From: Clostridia bacterium
Lineage (GTDB): Bacteria; Bacillota; Clostridia; Christensenellales; Borkfalkiaceae
Length of the DNA: 7,372 nucleotides
Direction: 5' to 3'
Assembly: GCA_029071285.1 (NCBI GenBank)
Contig: JAIEAS010000166.1
Coordinates: 1 to 7,372, forward strand
Part shown: in pieces, positions 4,625 through 7,372 of the stretch
How the letters are laid out: each line of letters starts with the position of its first letter
Position numbering within the stretch: position 1 is the stretch's first letter
Position numbers and translations under genes: made by a program
The notes under the pieces: model-generated
The model's database searches: none
What the model saw: only the letters and a program-made list of their open reading frames with translations
What the model was told of the DNA's origin: nothing

Positions 4625-7372
4625 ATGACTAAATTCAGACGCGCTGCAAGCGTTGCGCTTACAGGAATAATGGCGGTAACTTTCACCGCCGGCAGTCTGC
4701 TTGCTCTGGCGGGTACGAAGGGTAAAAATCCCGTTGCCGCCGAAAGATTCGATACCGTAAATTACACCGACGTAACCGGCAAGGTTGACGTAACGGGGCT
4801 TGCTATGCAGAATCTGAGCAGCAACGTTCTGCAAAACGCGGGAGTTAAAGCTGCGGGCGGCAAGCAGACGGTTATAGTCAGACTCGATTCCGATTCGGTC
4901 GCGGAGAGCGTTCCCGACGGAGAGAGCGTAACCGATTATATTTCGTCATACGCGGGCGGCAAAAAAATCAAATCCATAAAAGAGGCGCAGAACAATCTTT
5001 TAACTTCGCTGTCCTCTATGGGCGTAAGCTACAAGGTGCTGTACCAGTACACCACTGTAACGAACGCGGTTGCAATCGAAGTCGACACTTCCGAAATTTC
5101 TGCAATAAAGAGTCTGCCTGCGGTAAAGGCGGCGTACCTGTCCGAAACTTATTCCCGTCCCAAGGACGTAGAGTGGGAGGACGGCGTTTCCGCAACGCAG
5201 AATTACAGCAACGTTTATAAGACCGGTATTTACGATTCGTCCGAAATTACAAAGCCTACGGAAGAGGGCGGTTTGTACGGCTTCGACGGAAGCGGTACGA
5301 CCGTGGCAATTCTCGATACAGGACTTGACTACACGCACGAAGCTTTCTCGAAATATATGCCCGAGACCTACAGCCTTACAAAGGAAAAGGTTTCGCAGAA
5401 GCTCGGCGAAAAAGATTTCAACGCGGTCAGCCTTTCGGCTGCGAACGGCAGAAATATCACCGCGGACGATTTGTATATAAACGAAAAAGTTCCTTTCGCG
5501 TACGACTACGCGGACAGCGACGCGGACGTTTATCCCTCGTACTCGCAGCACGGCACGCACGTTGCGGGCATCGTTGCGGGACACGCAGACAGCTATAAAA
5601 ACAAGAAGGGCGAGCTCGTAGAGGAAACCTTCCTGGGCGTTGCTCCCGAAGCACAGCTCGTAATCTGCAAAGTATTTACGGACGACTTCGAGAGCCACGA
5701 CCTCGGCGGCGCAACTACCGAAGATATCGTTGCGGCGCTCGAAGACTGCGTTTACCTCGGTGTAGACGTAATCAATATGTCGCTCGGTACCGCTTCGGGC
5801 TTCTCCTCGGGCGCTATGGACGGCGACAAGGAAGGAAAGCTTCTTGACGAAACCTACCGTGCGATTAAGAGCGCGGGCATAAGTATGATATGCGCGGCGA
5901 GCAACGAGTTCAGCTCGGGCTACGGCAGCAACTTCGGAACAAACCTTGCAACCAACCCCGACTCGGGTACGGTCGGTTCGCCCTCGACCTTCGACGGCGC
6001 GATATCGGTTGCCAGCGTAAACGGTCAGACTTCGCCCTTTATGGTTGCGAACGCGGGCAAACCCAATCAGGCTTCCATTTTCTATTCCGAGGCGAGCGAC
6101 GCAAACTCGGTAAGGTTCGACTTCGTCAACGACTTGCTTGGCGAAAATAAAACGAGAGAAATTTTCAGATACGTAGTAGTGCGCGGCGTAGGCGACCCCG
6201 CAGACTATACCCAGACGGTAAGGAACCTTTTGGCTGACAAATCTGAATACAGAACGATAGCCGTCGTACAGCGCGGCACGACCACGTTTGAAACCAAGAT
6301 TAAAAACGCTATGAGATACGGCGCGGACGCCGTAATAATTTACAACAACGTTACGGGTGCAATCGGTATGTCGGTAGGCGATATCGATAATCCCATTCCC
6401 GCAGTATCCACGACTATGGACGAGGGCGCAAAGCTTTGCTTCGACGAAAACGGCAAAAGAATAAGCTCCGGTCTTATAACCCTCGACAAATCCTATCAGG
6501 CGGGACCCTTTATGAACGACTACTCGTCGTGGGGCGCAACTCCCGACCTTAAACTCAAACCCGACGTAACGGCGCACGGCGGCGAAATTACCTCGACCGT
6601 TGCGGGCGGTTACGCAGAGCAGAGCGGAACTTCGATGGCTTCGCCCAACCTTGCGGGCTTCGTCGCACTCGTCCGCGAGTACGTAAAGAACGACGCAAAG
6701 CTTTCACAAATTCATAACGGCACTTCAACCGGAATCAACAGGCTTATCAATCAGATTGTAATGAGCTCGGCGACGATGGTATACGACCAGTACGGCTTGC
6801 CTTACTCGCCCAGAAAACAGGGCTCGGGACTTGCAAACCTTTCAAATTCGTTCAGCACCAAGGCATACCTCTGGACGGTGGAAGGGCAGGAGTACGGCAC
6901 CGAGGACAACAGACCCAAGGTCGAGCTCGGCGAGGACGACTACCATATTAAGGACAGCAGGGACGGCAAGTATACCTTCAGTCTTAACGTTTCCAACTTC
7001 GGCGACAGCGACCTCGAATTTACGGCGCAGTCACAGTTCTTCACCGAAACTCTTTCGTCAAACAAACTGTCCGTTGCGGAAAGAGCGTATATGCTGAAAG
7101 ATATCGCTCCGGTATGGCAGATAAGTAAGGACGGCGCACCTTCGCAGTCGCTTGCCGCAAACGAAAAGTTCACCGTAACGGCAGGCGGAACCGCTAAAAT
7201 TACGGTTACCTTAGAGCTTTCCGATACGGAGAAGAAATATATCAAAGAAAGCTTCACCAACGGTATGTTCGTTGAAGGCTTCATAACCCTCAAATCGGAA
7301 ACCGACGGACAGTGCGACTTAAATCTTCCCTTTATGGGCTTCTACGGCGACTGGGAGTCCGCTCCTATGCTC
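4625..7372 (+). CDS. Secreted S8 subtilisin-like serine protease, lactocepin/C5a-peptidase type (3' end cut by window)
   Basis: The frame stays open for 916 codons from ATG 4625 to the window edge; GGAGG at 4615-4619, five bases upstream, supports the start. Residues 1-29 form a Sec signal peptide (RR, hydrophobic core, ALA before G30) without a lipobox Cys. Residues about 80-175 look like an I9 inhibitor prodomain. The catalytic triad is complete: Asp231 in AILDTGLDYTH, His309 in HGTHVAGIVAG and Ser670 in SGTSMASPN, with Asn427 (CAASNE) as the oxyanion residue. A protease-associated (PA) domain is inserted at about 513-606, as in lactocepin and streptococcal C5a peptidase. From about 773 an Fn3-like domain begins and includes GMFVEGFITL and LPFMGFYGDW, typical of that subfamily. 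The protein should cleave proteins outside the cell after prodomain removal. Relatives usually continue with more beta domains and an anchor, which cannot be seen here. It follows the lipoprotein gene by 78 nt on the same strand. The substrate is unknown. Confidence 0.95.
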   Translation, partial: MTKFRRAASVALTGIMAVTFTAGSLLALAGTKGKNPVAAERFDTVNYTDVTGKVDVTGLAMQNLSSNVLQNAGVKAAGGKQTVIVRLDSDSVAESVPDGESVTDYISSYAGGKKIKSIKEAQNNLLTSLSSMGVSYKVLYQYTTVTNAVAIEVDTSEISAIKSLPAVKAAYLSETYSRPKDVEWEDGVSATQNYSNVYKTGIYDSSEITKPTEEGGLYGFDGSGTTVAILDTGLDYTHEAFSKYMPETYSLTKEKVSQKLGEKDFNAVSLSAANGRNITADDLYINEKVPFAYDYADSDADVYPSYSQHGTHVAGIVAGHADSYKNKKGELVEETFLGVAPEAQLVICKVFTDDFESHDLGGATTEDIVAALEDCVYLGVDVINMSLGTASGFSSGAMDGDKEGKLLDETYRAIKSAGISMICAASNEFSSGYGSNFGTNLATNPDSGTVGSPSTFDGAISVASVNGQTSPFMVANAGKPNQASIFYSEASDANSVRFDFVNDLLGENKTREIFRYVVVRGVGDPADYTQTVRNLLADKSEYRTIAVVQRGTTTFETKIKNAMRYGADAVIIYNNVTGAIGMSVGDIDNPIPAVSTTMDEGAKLCFDENGKRISSGLITLDKSYQAGPFMNDYSSWGATPDLKLKPDVTAHGGEITSTVAGGYAEQSGTSMASPNLAGFVALVREYVKNDAKLSQIHNGTSTGINRLINQIVMSSATMVYDQYGLPYSPRKQGSGLANLSNSFSTKAYLWTVEGQEYGTEDNRPKVELGEDDYHIKDSRDGKYTFSLNVSNFGDSDLEFTAQSQFFTETLSSNKLSVAERAYMLKDIAPVWQISKDGAPSQSLAANEKFTVTAGGTAKITVTLELSDTEKKYIKESFTNGMFVEGFITLKSETDGQCDLNLPFMGFYGDWESAPML

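Noticed and set aside
4475..4834. Minus-strand open frame spanning the intergenic gap
   Set aside because: It crosses the terminator-like hairpin, the Shine-Dalgarno site and the start of the protease gene, all of which make sense only on the plus strand.
5000..6577. Long 525-codon open frame on the minus strand inside the protease gene
   Set aside because: The plus strand here has the complete S8 catalytic motifs in frame. The antisense frame stays open because the plus-strand codons rarely use TTA, CTA or TCA, and its translation is low-complexity Val/Arg/Tyr-rich with no domain.
5890..7293. Other short frames within the protease gene (5890-6150 plus, 6831-7097 plus, 6940-7293 minus, 5457-5654 minus)
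   Set aside because: All are shadows of the open protease frame, which carries the PA and Fn3-like domain signatures through this region.
1..7372. Mobile element, CRISPR array, tRNA or rRNA
   Set aside because: No terminal inverted repeats, transposase frame, spaced identical repeats, cloverleaf or rRNA-like stretch was seen. The only repeats are in-frame protein modules.

Overview
The window looks like a piece of a gut-type, Gram-positive (Bacillota, Clostridia-like) genome, probably from an uncultured lineage. This rests on AGGAG/GGAGG Shine-Dalgarno sites, a sigma-A-type promoter, a Gram-positive style lipoprotein signal, GLUG and Listeria-Bacteroides-like surface modules, and a lactocepin/C5a-peptidase type subtilase. 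Coding DNA is moderately GC-rich and the intergenic DNA is AT-rich. The taxon is an inference and is not resolved below class.

Layout. Positions 1-190 hold a possible terminator of an unseen upstream gene, a well-formed promoter (TTGAAT, 17 bp, TATAAT) and a roughly 58-nt leader with a small hairpin. Positions 191-4546 encode a 1451-residue multidomain lipoprotein. Its order is lipobox, two tandem beta-rich modules, a GLUG beta-helix, a Listeria-Bacteroides-like repeat, and a long array of diverged modules with a lipocalin-like G-x-W/Y opening. A 78-nt gap (4547-4624) contains a terminator-like hairpin. From 4625 to the window edge lies the first 916 residues of a secreted S8 subtilase, with I9 prodomain, complete catalytic residues, a PA insert and the start of an Fn3-like domain. 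Its C-terminus is outside the window.

Both genes point the same way and both products are exported. One is predicted to be lipid-anchored on the outer face of the membrane and the other to be a secreted or wall-associated protease. A shared role at the cell surface, such as adhesion or glycan/protein capture combined with proteolysis, is plausible but is inferred only from adjacency. I see no mobile element, CRISPR array, tRNA or rRNA. The least familiar part is the C-terminal half of the lipoprotein, an array of seven to nine degenerate modules that I cannot assign firmly to a named family.
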